Below are positions 56,016-63,521 of a DNA stretch of 64,000 nt, in pieces. Within the stretch, counting starts at the first letter, position 1, and each line of letters starts with the position of its first letter. This DNA comes from Haladaptatus sp. R4 (GTDB lineage: Archaea; Halobacteriota; Halobacteria; Halobacteriales; Haladaptataceae). Below the pieces are notes generated by a model. The model was not told where the DNA came from, ran no database searches, and was given only the letters and a program-made list of their open reading frames with translations. Location of the stretch: NCBI RefSeq assembly GCF_001625445.1, contig NZ_LWHG01000031.1, positions 171,803 through 235,802 of the forward strand, read 5' to 3'. The position numbers and the translations under genes are program-made.

Positions 56016-56486
56016 TTACATCTCGACGGTTGTCCCGCAGTCGGGACATTCGAGAAACATCCCGTCGTCGCCCATCCCGAACGCGAGAACATCGCTCTCA
56101 CACTCCGGGCAGGGCTGTGCGACGCGCACTTCGGTCGAGTCGCGTGGCGCGCCGAGCGCGAGCGCGACCACGTCGTCGTCGGATTCGTTGCGTCCCTGCT
56201 GGTACTCACCGGCCGGGAACCGAATCGCTTCCCCGGCACCAATCTCGGCGATCTCGCTTTCGGCGTCCGGTTCGGGTTTGGTCTCGAACGTCGCGGTTCC
56301 CTCCACGATGTAGAATATCTCCTCCTGATCGAGGTGCGTGTGCAGTCCGCCCGAGAAGGCCTCGCCCGGTTCGAGGGCGTAGTGGTTGATGGACATATCC
56401 TCCGTCTCCAGCGCGTCCGAGAGTCCGCGACGGTCGGCGTCACCCATACTTCCGGATTCCACGTCGTCGATGTCGATTCTCTGCAT
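56016..56486 (-). CDS. Cupin with C-terminal zinc ribbon
   Basis: A 156-residue protein. Residues about 25-110 are a cupin with the metal motif GGLHTHLDQEEIFYIVEGTA (HTH...E) and a second region AIRFPAGEYQQGRNES. Residues about 122-156 are a separate zinc ribbon, QPCPECESDVLAFG and LECPDCGTTVEM, with two CPxC pairs. The second cupin His is Gln-Gly here, so the metal site may be three-coordinate. The zinc ribbon suggests nucleic-acid or protein contact. Unknown substrate. Confidence 0.85.
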   Translation of the reverse strand: MQRIDIDDVESGSMGDADRRGLSDALETEDMSINHYALEPGEAFSGGLHTHLDQEEIFYIVEGTATFETKPEPDAESEIAEIGAGEAIRFPAGEYQQGRNESDDDVVALALGAPRDSTEVRVAQPCPECESDVLAFGMGDDGMFLECPDCGTTVEM

Positions 56487-56634
56487 ACGATTCGATACGG
56501 TGCTCGTGGATTATAGGTTTGTTCGTCCTTCCCGTCGCGGTTGTTCGAACGGAACGCGTCCGTCGGGTTCTCTCATCTCCCCTGTGAACGAATCAGACCA
56601 CAGCACTTTCTCTCTCCCCGCCGTACTCCCCCCG

Positions 56635-57066
56635 ATGTACGACAACATCCTCGTCCCGACCGACGGGAGCGAATCGGCCATGGAAGCGACGGACAACGCC
56701 ATCGAGTTGGCCACGGCGTTCGACGCGACGATCCACGCTGTGTACGTCGTGGACATCGGCGCGATGTGGGCCGACGCGTACGAGGGCAACGTTCTGCACG
56801 ACCTCGAATCGCGCGGGAGGAAAGCGGTCGGACGGGTGCGCGAACGGGCGGAAGACGCGGGCGTCGATATCACCGACGAAGTGGTCACGGGCGGGAGCCC
56901 CTATCGCGTGATATTGGACTACGTCAACGAGAACGATATCGACTGCATCGTGATGGGAACCCACGGACGGCGCGGCCTCGAACACTACCTGCTCGGAAGC
57001 GTCGCCGAGCGCGTCGTGCGGTTGGCCGACGTGCCGGTGATGACCGTCCACGGCTCCGACGAGTAG
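56635..57066 (+). CDS. Universal stress protein UspA family
   Basis: A 143-residue single-domain Usp protein: MYDNILVPTDGSESAMEATD at the N-terminus with the nucleotide-contacting Asp, and the ATP motif VMGTHGRRGLEHYLLGSVAE followed by VVRLADVPVMTVH. The G-2x-G-9x-G-S motif is intact, so it should bind ATP, unlike the tandem Usp at 9527. Preceded by a pyrimidine-rich stretch. Monocistronic. Confidence 0.93.
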   Translation: MYDNILVPTDGSESAMEATDNAIELATAFDATIHAVYVVDIGAMWADAYEGNVLHDLESRGRKAVGRVRERAEDAGVDITDEVVTGGSPYRVILDYVNENDIDCIVMGTHGRRGLEHYLLGSVAERVVRLADVPVMTVHGSDE

Positions 57067-57134
57067 GGTTTTTCGAGCCGAAATCCGGAAACCGACGCGA
57101 CGATTGATGGTTATTCCCCGCCTACGTACACGTC

Positions 57135-58360
57135 ATGGCGGTTCCGTTGGTCGTCGCTATCTTCATCGCGCTGGGAATCGGCCTCCTCATCGGCATCGAA
57201 CGGGAGTGGAGCGACCCCGGAACCCCCTTCGCCGGGAGCAGAACGCTCCCGCTCATCGCCGGATTCGGCGCGCTCGTGCAGGCGTTCTTTCCGGACCTCC
57301 TGCCGATTGCGGTCGTCCTCGTCGGTGGGTTGGTCGTCGTCGCCTACGTCCGGGTGGCGACGACGGGCGACATCGGGATGACGACGGCGGTTGCGACGAT
57401 GTTGACCTTCGTCTACGGCGCGATGGCGACCCACTCGGACACGGGGCTTCGGTTGGCCGTCGTCCTCGGGACGGTGACGATGGCCCTGCTGGCCGAGAAG
57501 CGGGCGATCCACGAATTCGCGGACCGCCTCGACGAGGCGAGATGCGCGCGAGCCTGAAGTTCCTCATCGTGGCGCTCGTCGTCTTTCCCCTGTTGCCATC
57601 CGAGCGAATCGCGGCGTTGGGTGGACTGGACCTGCGATTCGTCTGGTTGATGGTCGTCTTCGTCAGCGGTATCAGCCTCGCCGGGTACGTGCTGGCGAAA
57701 CTCGTCGGCAGCGAGGTCGGCTTCGAAGTGACGGGCGCGCTCGGCGGATTGGTCTCGTCCACGGCAACGGCCGTCTCGATGGCCGAGAACGCGCGCCGTG
57801 ACGACTCGCTCACGGGGCTCTGTGGCATCGCCACGGTCATCGCCTCGCTCGCGATGTTCGTCCGAATCCTGTTGGAGGTCCTCGTCGTCAATCCGGCGCT
57901 GTTCGTCCCCGTCGTCGTGCCGATCACCGGGATGACCGTCGTCGGCGTGGTCGTCGCGGCCGTCGAATATCGCGGTATCCGTGGGGACGCTCCGTTGGCC
58001 GCGGACATCGAGAACCTGTTTCGACTCTGGCCAGCGCTCCTGTTCGGCGTCTTCTTCGCGCTCGTGCTCGTCGCCTCCGCGGCGCTCAGCGCCGAGTTCG
58101 GGGCGGTCGGCGTCTATTCGGTCGCTATCGTCTCCGGACTGGTCGATATCAACGCCATCACGATTTCGTTGAGCAACCTCTCACGGAGCGGTGACATCTC
58201 GACGGCGACGGCGACGGGCGGAATCGTCCTCGCGGCGAGCGTCAACACGGCCGTCAAAATCGCCGTCGTGTGGCTGTTCGGAACGCGAGCGCTGGGGAGA
58301 ACGGTCGTCGTCGTTCTCGGCGTCGTCGCCGCCGTGGGAATCGGGTTCGTCGTGCTGTGA
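57135..58360 (+). CDS. MgtC/SapB-DUF4010 membrane protein (frameshifted near 57539)
   Basis: Restored length 408 residues. The first frame (MAVPLVVAIFIALGIGLLIG, then IEREWSDPG) is an MgtC/SapB domain of about four helices. It breaks after HEFADRLDEA, where GCG/GAG restores EAEMRASLKFLIVALVVFPL and the DUF4010 part with about eight more helices (GLVSSTATAVSMAENAR, VSGLVDINAITISLSNLSRS). This two-part layout is common in prokaryotes, and function is unknown. Overall hydrophobic pattern is unbroken across the join. Confidence 0.83.
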
Positions 58361-58888
58361 ACGGGGCCGAAGTGACCCGGCCAGTTACCGGCCACCGTCC
58401 CGCAGAACGGGCGTTACGAATTGGCTTGGCCGAGCGTCCCGCCCTTCCGTATCGGATGCCGAATCACCGCGCTCGTCGGAGACTGGTCGGTAACTGTCGT
58501 GAGATATCGATGCGACGCCATCGGCGGTCGGAATCTCTCATTGGACGACTCACGAACCTCAGATTACTTAAATTGTCACAATATGGATAATATAGTTGGG
58601 ATAATGGTGAGATACGTGCTGGGTTTCTAAAACCTGATTCGTTTGCGAACGAATCGACGTCCAAGGGTACTCTCCAGACCGGTCCGTTCCCTCTACGTAC
58701 AGCACCGCTTTTTCGCCCCCACTACTCACAGAATCCGAGTTTCACCCCGGACCGAAGACGAGGTTCTAAAATTCGTCCGATATTTCGAAACGTTTCCAAT
58801 TCTTGTCGGATTTCTCGCTGTCACCGAATTCTTTTATATAATATTCATGAATAACTATAATGTATACCTACCATCTTTATTATTTGTG
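58361..58888. other. Long intergenic region, AT-rich in its second half
   Basis: 528 bp with no convincing gene. The right half (58540-58888) is AT-rich with several TATA-like strings (CTTTTATATAATATTC and others). TATAAT at 58856-58861 is 28-33 nt before the ATG of the His-rich protein and gives a leaderless start. No repeat or RNA gene was recognised. Confidence 0.5.
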
Positions 58889-60775
58889 ATGGACGACAAA
58901 AATAGCGATCATGGACCGGAAGAGAACTCCGACGACTGTTTCCGTCTGAACCGACGGCGGGCGATTCAACTCGCCGGTCTCGGGGTAGGGAGCATGGCGG
59001 TTCCGGGACTCGGTTCGTCATCGGTACGTGCGGCGGACGGGGAGTGTGCCGAAGGACCGTTCGAGCGGACTTACTCCGGGGGGACGGTGAACTTCGGGAA
59101 GATAGCCTCCCGTCCACAGCGGAGCGTGAAGACGGAGGACACGGGTGCGGGGTCTCCGGTGAACGGGGCGGAAATCGAGGCGTCACGGGCACACGGATAC
59201 CACGGACGTCATCGTCACGACCAAGAGGACCGTCACTGGCACCGACACCACGGCGACGAGGACGAACTGTCGATTTCCACCGAGTACGACGGCGTGAACG
59301 CCGAAGGGACGTCCGGCGGCGTCCCGTCCGACTCGCAGATAGCGGCCGGATACGGAAAGGTCATCCACGCGCTCAACACGCAGGTCGCCGTGTTCGACAA
59401 ACGATCCGGACACGAGGAGCAGACCGTCCAGTTGAACGATATCTTCGCGCCAGTTATCGACGAACCGGAAGGAGGCTACGTGTACGGCGAACCGTTCGTC
59501 TTCGACCCACGGGCGCGCTACGACCGGCGGGAAAACCGGTTCGTCGTCGCCGCGACACAGTACGAACCCGGCATCACCGAGGACGGGGAAATCATCACTC
59601 GGGAAGAACAGGAGGAACGAGCGGGCGGTGAACCGGGCGAAGGCGGGGACGATGGAGAAGACGGTGGCGAAGAGGACGACGAGGCGGAAACCGAAGCGGA
59701 AGCGCTGGAACGCCCACCACAGGGATGGTGGTTGGTCGCCGTCTCCCGGAACGCGAACCCGAACGGGAAGTGGAACGTCTACCGGATTCCGCCGATAGAC
59801 AACGAGGGACTCGTCGATTATCCCACGCTCGGATTGGACAGGGACGCAATCTACCTCGCACAGAACTTCTTCGCCGACGAGGTGTCGGTGACGATGGTCA
59901 CGCTCGACAAGGAGGCGCTGTACCACGGGCGCGACGTGACGGGGTATCACTTCACCGACTTGGACAACCCGAACGTCGACGGTGACGACTTTACCGTTCA
60001 ACCGGCGCTCCAGCCGTTCTCTGGGGGCCAATACGGAACGTTCTACCTCATCGACTCCATCTTCCCCGACCCGACGGCGAGCGCGCTCACGCTCTGGGAG
60101 TTGACGAGTCCGCTGGAGGACCCGAAACTGGAGTGTCACACCGTCCCGGTCGAACCGTTTTCCTATCCGCCGACGGCCCGACAACCGGACTCGGACAAGC
60201 GCATCGACACGCTCGGGACGCGCCAGATGAACCTCGATTACAACGATGGGTCACTGTGGACGGCCCACACCATCGCCTACGACTGGACCGGCGACGGCGA
60301 ACCGGTCGCCGCCGTCAAGTGGTACGAAGTGGACACGCGTTCGAAGGAAGTCGTCCAGAGCGGCGTGTACGGCGAGGCGGGAACGTCGTACTTCATCCCG
60401 ACCGTCCAGTCGGACGGCGACTCGACCATCATCACGCACAACGTGAGCGGACCCGACACGTATCCGAGCATGGCGGTCGCAGGCCGGACCGAGGAGTACA
60501 CCCTGAACAAACTGGAGGACTCCATCGTCGTCGAGGAAGGAAAATCACGGTACGACTACGGCGAGGGAGGGGAGGTTATGCGCTGGGGAGACTACAACGG
60601 AATCTCCGTGGACCCGCGTACCGGCACGTACTGGACCGTGAGCCAGTACTCGCCGGACATCGACATCGACCCGGACGCGGAGGAACGTGACCCGTATCAC
60701 ACCCGAATCGCCGAGCTGTCGTTCGACGGCCGTTGGCACCACGGTCGCGGCCACGGTCACCACGGCTGGAAGTAA
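58889..60775 (+). CDS. Tat-exported histidine-rich protein, unknown function
   Basis: A 628-residue secreted protein. The Tat signal is LNRRRAIQLAGLGVGSMAVP. After the signal comes a His-rich patch at residues 102-121 with eight His among basic and acidic residues (HGYHGRHRHDQ, RHWHRHHGDEDE), then a beta-propeller-like body (VIHALNTQVAVFDKRSG, WWLVAVSRNANPNGKWNVYR, TYWTVSQYSPDID). An acidic Gly/Glu insert lies about residue 245-275. The protein ends with a second His cluster (WHHGRGHGHHGWK). The clusters should bind transition metals outside the cell. ATG at 58889 is supported by TATAAT; an in-frame upstream start is rejected. No catalytic motif seen. Confidence 0.8.
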   Translation: MDDKNSDHGPEENSDDCFRLNRRRAIQLAGLGVGSMAVPGLGSSSVRAADGECAEGPFERTYSGGTVNFGKIASRPQRSVKTEDTGAGSPVNGAEIEASRAHGYHGRHRHDQEDRHWHRHHGDEDELSISTEYDGVNAEGTSGGVPSDSQIAAGYGKVIHALNTQVAVFDKRSGHEEQTVQLNDIFAPVIDEPEGGYVYGEPFVFDPRARYDRRENRFVVAATQYEPGITEDGEIITREEQEERAGGEPGEGGDDGEDGGEEDDEAETEAEALERPPQGWWLVAVSRNANPNGKWNVYRIPPIDNEGLVDYPTLGLDRDAIYLAQNFFADEVSVTMVTLDKEALYHGRDVTGYHFTDLDNPNVDGDDFTVQPALQPFSGGQYGTFYLIDSIFPDPTASALTLWELTSPLEDPKLECHTVPVEPFSYPPTARQPDSDKRIDTLGTRQMNLDYNDGSLWTAHTIAYDWTGDGEPVAAVKWYEVDTRSKEVVQSGVYGEAGTSYFIPTVQSDGDSTIITHNVSGPDTYPSMAVAGRTEEYTLNKLEDSIVVEEGKSRYDYGEGGEVMRWGDYNGISVDPRTGTYWTVSQYSPDIDIDPDAEERDPYHTRIAELSFDGRWHHGRGHGHHGWK

Positions 60776-60813
60776 GATCGACCGCTGACGAAACCGTCGT
60801 CAGCCGACCGAAC

Positions 60814-60924
60814 TCATTTCTCAGTCGCCGATTCGTTCGTTTCTTCGGTGTGATCGGTGTCGAAGAAGACGGCGTACAGACACGCCCAAACGTCCGCTCG
60901 CTTCGTTTTGTTTTGAACTTTCAT
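60814..60924 (-). CDS. Putative 36-residue iron-box microprotein
   Basis: A short ORF from the ATG at 60922-60924 to the TGA at 60814, beginning MKVQNKTKRADVWACLYAVF, with an acidic tail (DTDHTEETNESATEK). One Cys. Support for it is its position: a perfect TTTAGG-TTGG-CCTAAA box and an overlapping TAAATAA TATA-like element on the minus strand lie 31-50 nt upstream, as for an iron-regulated promoter. Start codon, spacing and codon choice are plausible, but at 36 codons the ORF could be chance. No family known to me. Confidence 0.45.
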   Translation of the reverse strand: MKVQNKTKRADVWACLYAVFFDTDHTEETNESATEK

Positions 60925-60958
60925 CGGTAGTCTCCCGTCTCTCCTTCGAGACGAATTA

Positions 60959-60974
60959 TTTAGGTTGGCCTAAA
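60959..60974. promoter_or_regulatory. Iron box 3: DtxR-type operator
   Basis: Perfect 16-bp inverted repeat TTTAGG-TTGG-CCTAAA, the same half-sites and 4-bp spacer as the two boxes before the siderophore operon. On the minus strand it overlaps TAAATAA, a TATA-like element placed for a transcript beginning just before the microprotein ATG at 60924. Confidence 0.75.
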
Positions 60975-61181
60975 ACACGCGGCGTCATAAATATTTGGGA
61001 GCGGTCGGTCGGCAACGTCCCCAGGACGATAACTGGTCGTTCCGGTTGCGAACCGTTCCGAACGAACCCCGAACCGATTCGAAGTACGAAACGGAAGCGA
61101 GTTCGCTCTCTCATCCGGGAACCCAATCTGTTTAGGATAAACGCTTAATTCGATATATTACTCCTACATAGTGGGGAAAGA
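60975..61181. other. Intergenic region with promoter-like elements
   Basis: No gene seen. CATAAATATTTG (60986-60997) and ATATATTA (61152-61159) are TATA-like. The latter is 26-27 nt before the ATG at 61182, the apparent start of a decayed or frameshifted reading frame. A lone half-site TTTAGG occurs at 61131-61136, without its partner. Confidence 0.4.
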
Positions 61182-61614
61182 ATGGCGGGCGCGACTGGAC
61201 AAAACGGAATCTGAAGCAAGCAGCGGCGAGTGCCCCCGCCAACACCGGACCGCCGCTACTCGCGGTGGTGTGGCCGTCGAATCGACGTTGGAAGCAAGGT
61301 ACGTCGTCCCGAGTCGAGCGAGATCGACGTTCGCGGCCACACCAACACTGACCAGAAGGGGATTTCCGGCAGACGGGACGAAATCGTCAGCGTACGGGCG
61401 ATAAACGACGGTGTCGTGTCACCGTCGAATCGGAAACCGGCCGCTCGTACGCGTTCTACGACCGAACGAGTCGATATCACCAACCCGGGCAGCGGTCGAT
61501 GGATATCGACGTTCGAGCGGTCACTTTTTTCGACCCGCGAAACCACAAGAGACAGGCCAGTCCACGAGTAACTATCGCGGAACGATACGTCCATGGAACG
61601 AAGGGACTCGGATG
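61182..61614 (+). pseudogene. Probable broken or frameshifted gene, unknown
   Basis: A leaderless-looking ATG at 61182 (ATATATTA at -26) opens a frame that stops after ten codons (MAGATGQNGI). Downstream, segments in successive frames look protein-like: SEIDVRGHTNTDQKGISGRR with DEIVSVRAINDG, and then ESETGRSYAFYDRTSRYHQP continuing QRSMDIDVRAVTFFDP to a stop at 61612-61614. GC-rich third positions and acidic composition support coding. At least two frame changes are needed, so it is either error-ridden like other genes here or a true remnant. Not assigned to a family. Confidence 0.35.
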
Positions 61615-62069
61615 ACCAGTTCGGTTTCGACGAGAACGTCAACTACATGGGACGAGCGCTCAGGGCGCTCGTCCCGCAGCGGGTCGCCCGGCGGAGCATC
61701 TCGGTTTCGGTTTCGACGCCGGACGAGAGGTACGAAATCGGTGACGAGATACCCATCACCGTGACGTTCGACAATCGAAGCCCGTTTCCCGTCGTCGTGG
61801 AGACCCCACAGCAGCGACTCTGGGGATGGGAAGTGAACGGGGAACTCGAAGCCAGCGACGAAACCTATTACGTTCGAAACCGACCGAACGCCTTCTACTT
61901 CCGCGCTCGGGAGAAAAAGCGGGCCAGCGTGACGTGGGACGGGTGGTTCCAACGTGAAAACGAACCCACCCGCCGGGTCGCCGCCGACCCCGGCGAGTAC
62001 ACCGTCGCGGCATACCTCGCCACCGAAAACGAACGACCGAGGGGCGAAACCACCATCACGCTTCGGTAA
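61593..62069 (+). CDS. Hypothetical protein with BsuPI-like beta domain
   Basis: A 158-residue protein starting MERRDSDDQFGFDENVNYMG. Residues about 35-155 form an immunoglobulin-like beta domain: SISVSVSTPDERYEIGDEIP, ITVTFDNRSPFPVVVETP, RASVTWDGWFQRENEPTRRV, GEYTVAAYLATENERPRGET. The order resembles the BsuPI (intracellular proteinase inhibitor) beta-sandwich. No signal peptide. Convergent with the deacetylase (2 nt apart). Confidence 0.72.
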   Translation: MERRDSDDQFGFDENVNYMGRALRALVPQRVARRSISVSVSTPDERYEIGDEIPITVTFDNRSPFPVVVETPQQRLWGWEVNGELEASDETYYVRNRPNAFYFRAREKKRASVTWDGWFQRENEPTRRVAADPGEYTVAAYLATENERPRGETTITLR

Positions 62070-62070
62070 C

Positions 62071-63282
62071 TCACTCGGCGTCGTTTTGCCGCCACCACAA
62101 CGCCCCGAGACCCGCACCCACGCAACCAACGGCACCGACCGGGCCGTACCTGTCGAGGAGATTTTCGCCGCCGGACGATTCGGTCGAATCCGCAACCACG
62201 GTTCCCGTTCCCGTCGATGTCGCCGTTCCGTTGCCCGTGGCGGTTTCAGTGGTCGTCGTTTCGTTCGTCGTGGTGGTTGTGGTAGTCGTGGTAGTCGCGG
62301 TTTCGGGACCGAACCCGGCGTCCGCGAGCGCCTGCCGAAGGGTCACGATTTCGATACCCCGTCGTTTCGCCGCCCGAATCATTCGGCGGATTTTCTCCGG
62401 CGTGACCTCTTCGCGCTGGGTATGTGCGCCGAAAACACCGAGCGCGTTCGTCTCCGCGATGGTGTCGAGTTCCCCGCTGATGGTCTCCCAATCGGTGTAC
62501 TCGATGAAGTAGTCGCGTCGGATTCCGTACGGATCGATCTGCCCGCGAGAGTTGATACCGTCCGAATCGACGGCGTTCGCAACGCCGGTATAGAACTCCT
62601 CGGTAAACCGCTCCGCGTAACCGGAGAACTGATCGAAGGGAGCAAGAAGGTTGTCCACCTCGAAACCGTACGATTCGAGCGTCCGTTTCGAGTCGTGAAG
62701 GAGATACCGCATCGTTTTCGGCGTCAATCGCTCCCGGGCGGTGTCGGCGTCGAAGGTCGTTCCGACGGGTTCGTCGAGCACCATGTATCGGTCGTCGTCG
62801 TCGTTTCGACCCGATCCGACGATTTTCCGTGTGACAGACTTGTTCCCGTCGTAAATCTCGACTTCGTACCCGGGGTGGAAGGGATGGGAGGCGTGAGGTC
62901 CCTTCGGGTACGCCCGGGTATCATCCGGTTCGATGTCCGCTGCGAGTGGAAAGGACGTGAGCGACGTGTGATCCCTGGTGTGGGACATGATCTCGAACCC
63001 GAACGACTCCATCTCCGACAACTCGTCCGCGGTTGCCGCCCGACTCATGCTCTCCGACCCATCGGTACCCACCCATTTGGAGACGACTCCGATGGAGGCC
63101 GGAACGCCCTCCTCTTTGTGCACCGGAAACGCTTTCGTGTAATCGGTTACCGGTCCATCGTCGTAAACGAGAACGATTCGACCCTTAGTAGTCGGCTTCG
63201 CGCTGACCGTTCCGGTTACGACCCTACCTGCGATCGCTGTCGCCGTCGCTGACGTGATGAACTCTCGGCGTGACACTGCCAT
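62071..63282 (-). CDS. Tat-exported NodB-type polysaccharide deacetylase
   Basis: A 403-residue paralogue of the frameshifted gene at 3982-5174. The Tat signal is VSRREFITSATATAIAGRVV. NodB motif 1 is RIVLVYDDGPVTDYTKAF and motif 2 MSHTRDHTSLTSFPLAADIE, after which about 60 residues (YEVEIYDGNKSVTRKIVGSG and neighbours) are inserted before the rest of the fold (VFGAHTQREEVTPEKIRRMI). A pure Thr/Glu/Asn/Gly linker (positions 62230-62310) leads to the C-terminal helix GPVGAVGCVGAGLGALWW. Presumably surface-anchored, acting on glycans. TATA-like TATACTTA lies 30-40 nt upstream. Confidence 0.88.
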   Translation of the reverse strand: MAVSRREFITSATATAIAGRVVTGTVSAKPTTKGRIVLVYDDGPVTDYTKAFPVHKEEGVPASIGVVSKWVGTDGSESMSRAATADELSEMESFGFEIMSHTRDHTSLTSFPLAADIEPDDTRAYPKGPHASHPFHPGYEVEIYDGNKSVTRKIVGSGRNDDDDRYMVLDEPVGTTFDADTARERLTPKTMRYLLHDSKRTLESYGFEVDNLLAPFDQFSGYAERFTEEFYTGVANAVDSDGINSRGQIDPYGIRRDYFIEYTDWETISGELDTIAETNALGVFGAHTQREEVTPEKIRRMIRAAKRRGIEIVTLRQALADAGFGPETATTTTTTTTTTNETTTTETATGNGTATSTGTGTVVADSTESSGGENLLDRYGPVGAVGCVGAGLGALWWRQNDAE

Positions 63283-63521
63283 TGGATAATTCTGCGACGA
63301 CGTTCGTAAGTATAAGTATCCAGCACCTGTTGTGTCTTAGGAAGTCGTTACTTAATCGATGTAGCTACGGTCCGATGATCCCGATCCCCGTGGACGGAAC
63401 AGTATACGAGATTGACATCGAAATACGGTCGAAATAATATCAGAGATAGCACAGACTAGGTTTGGAACGATGACTCGATAGGAGCGTTGTCAAAAAGTTC
63501 GACGGGTCCCTTCGAGGGACG
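63283..63521. other. Intergenic region
   Basis: 239 bp between the deacetylase start and the partial ATPase stop, both on the minus strand. It contains the deacetylase promoter (63309-63322) and AT-rich sequence with no clear gene. Confidence 0.4.

Noticed and set aside
60733..60930. Plus-strand frame after the His-rich protein
   Set aside because: It is the out-of-frame continuation through the intergenic region and antisense to the proposed microprotein; no start signal.
61131..61149. Fourth iron box near TTTAGGATAAACGCTTAA
   Set aside because: Only the left half-site is present; CCTAAA is missing.
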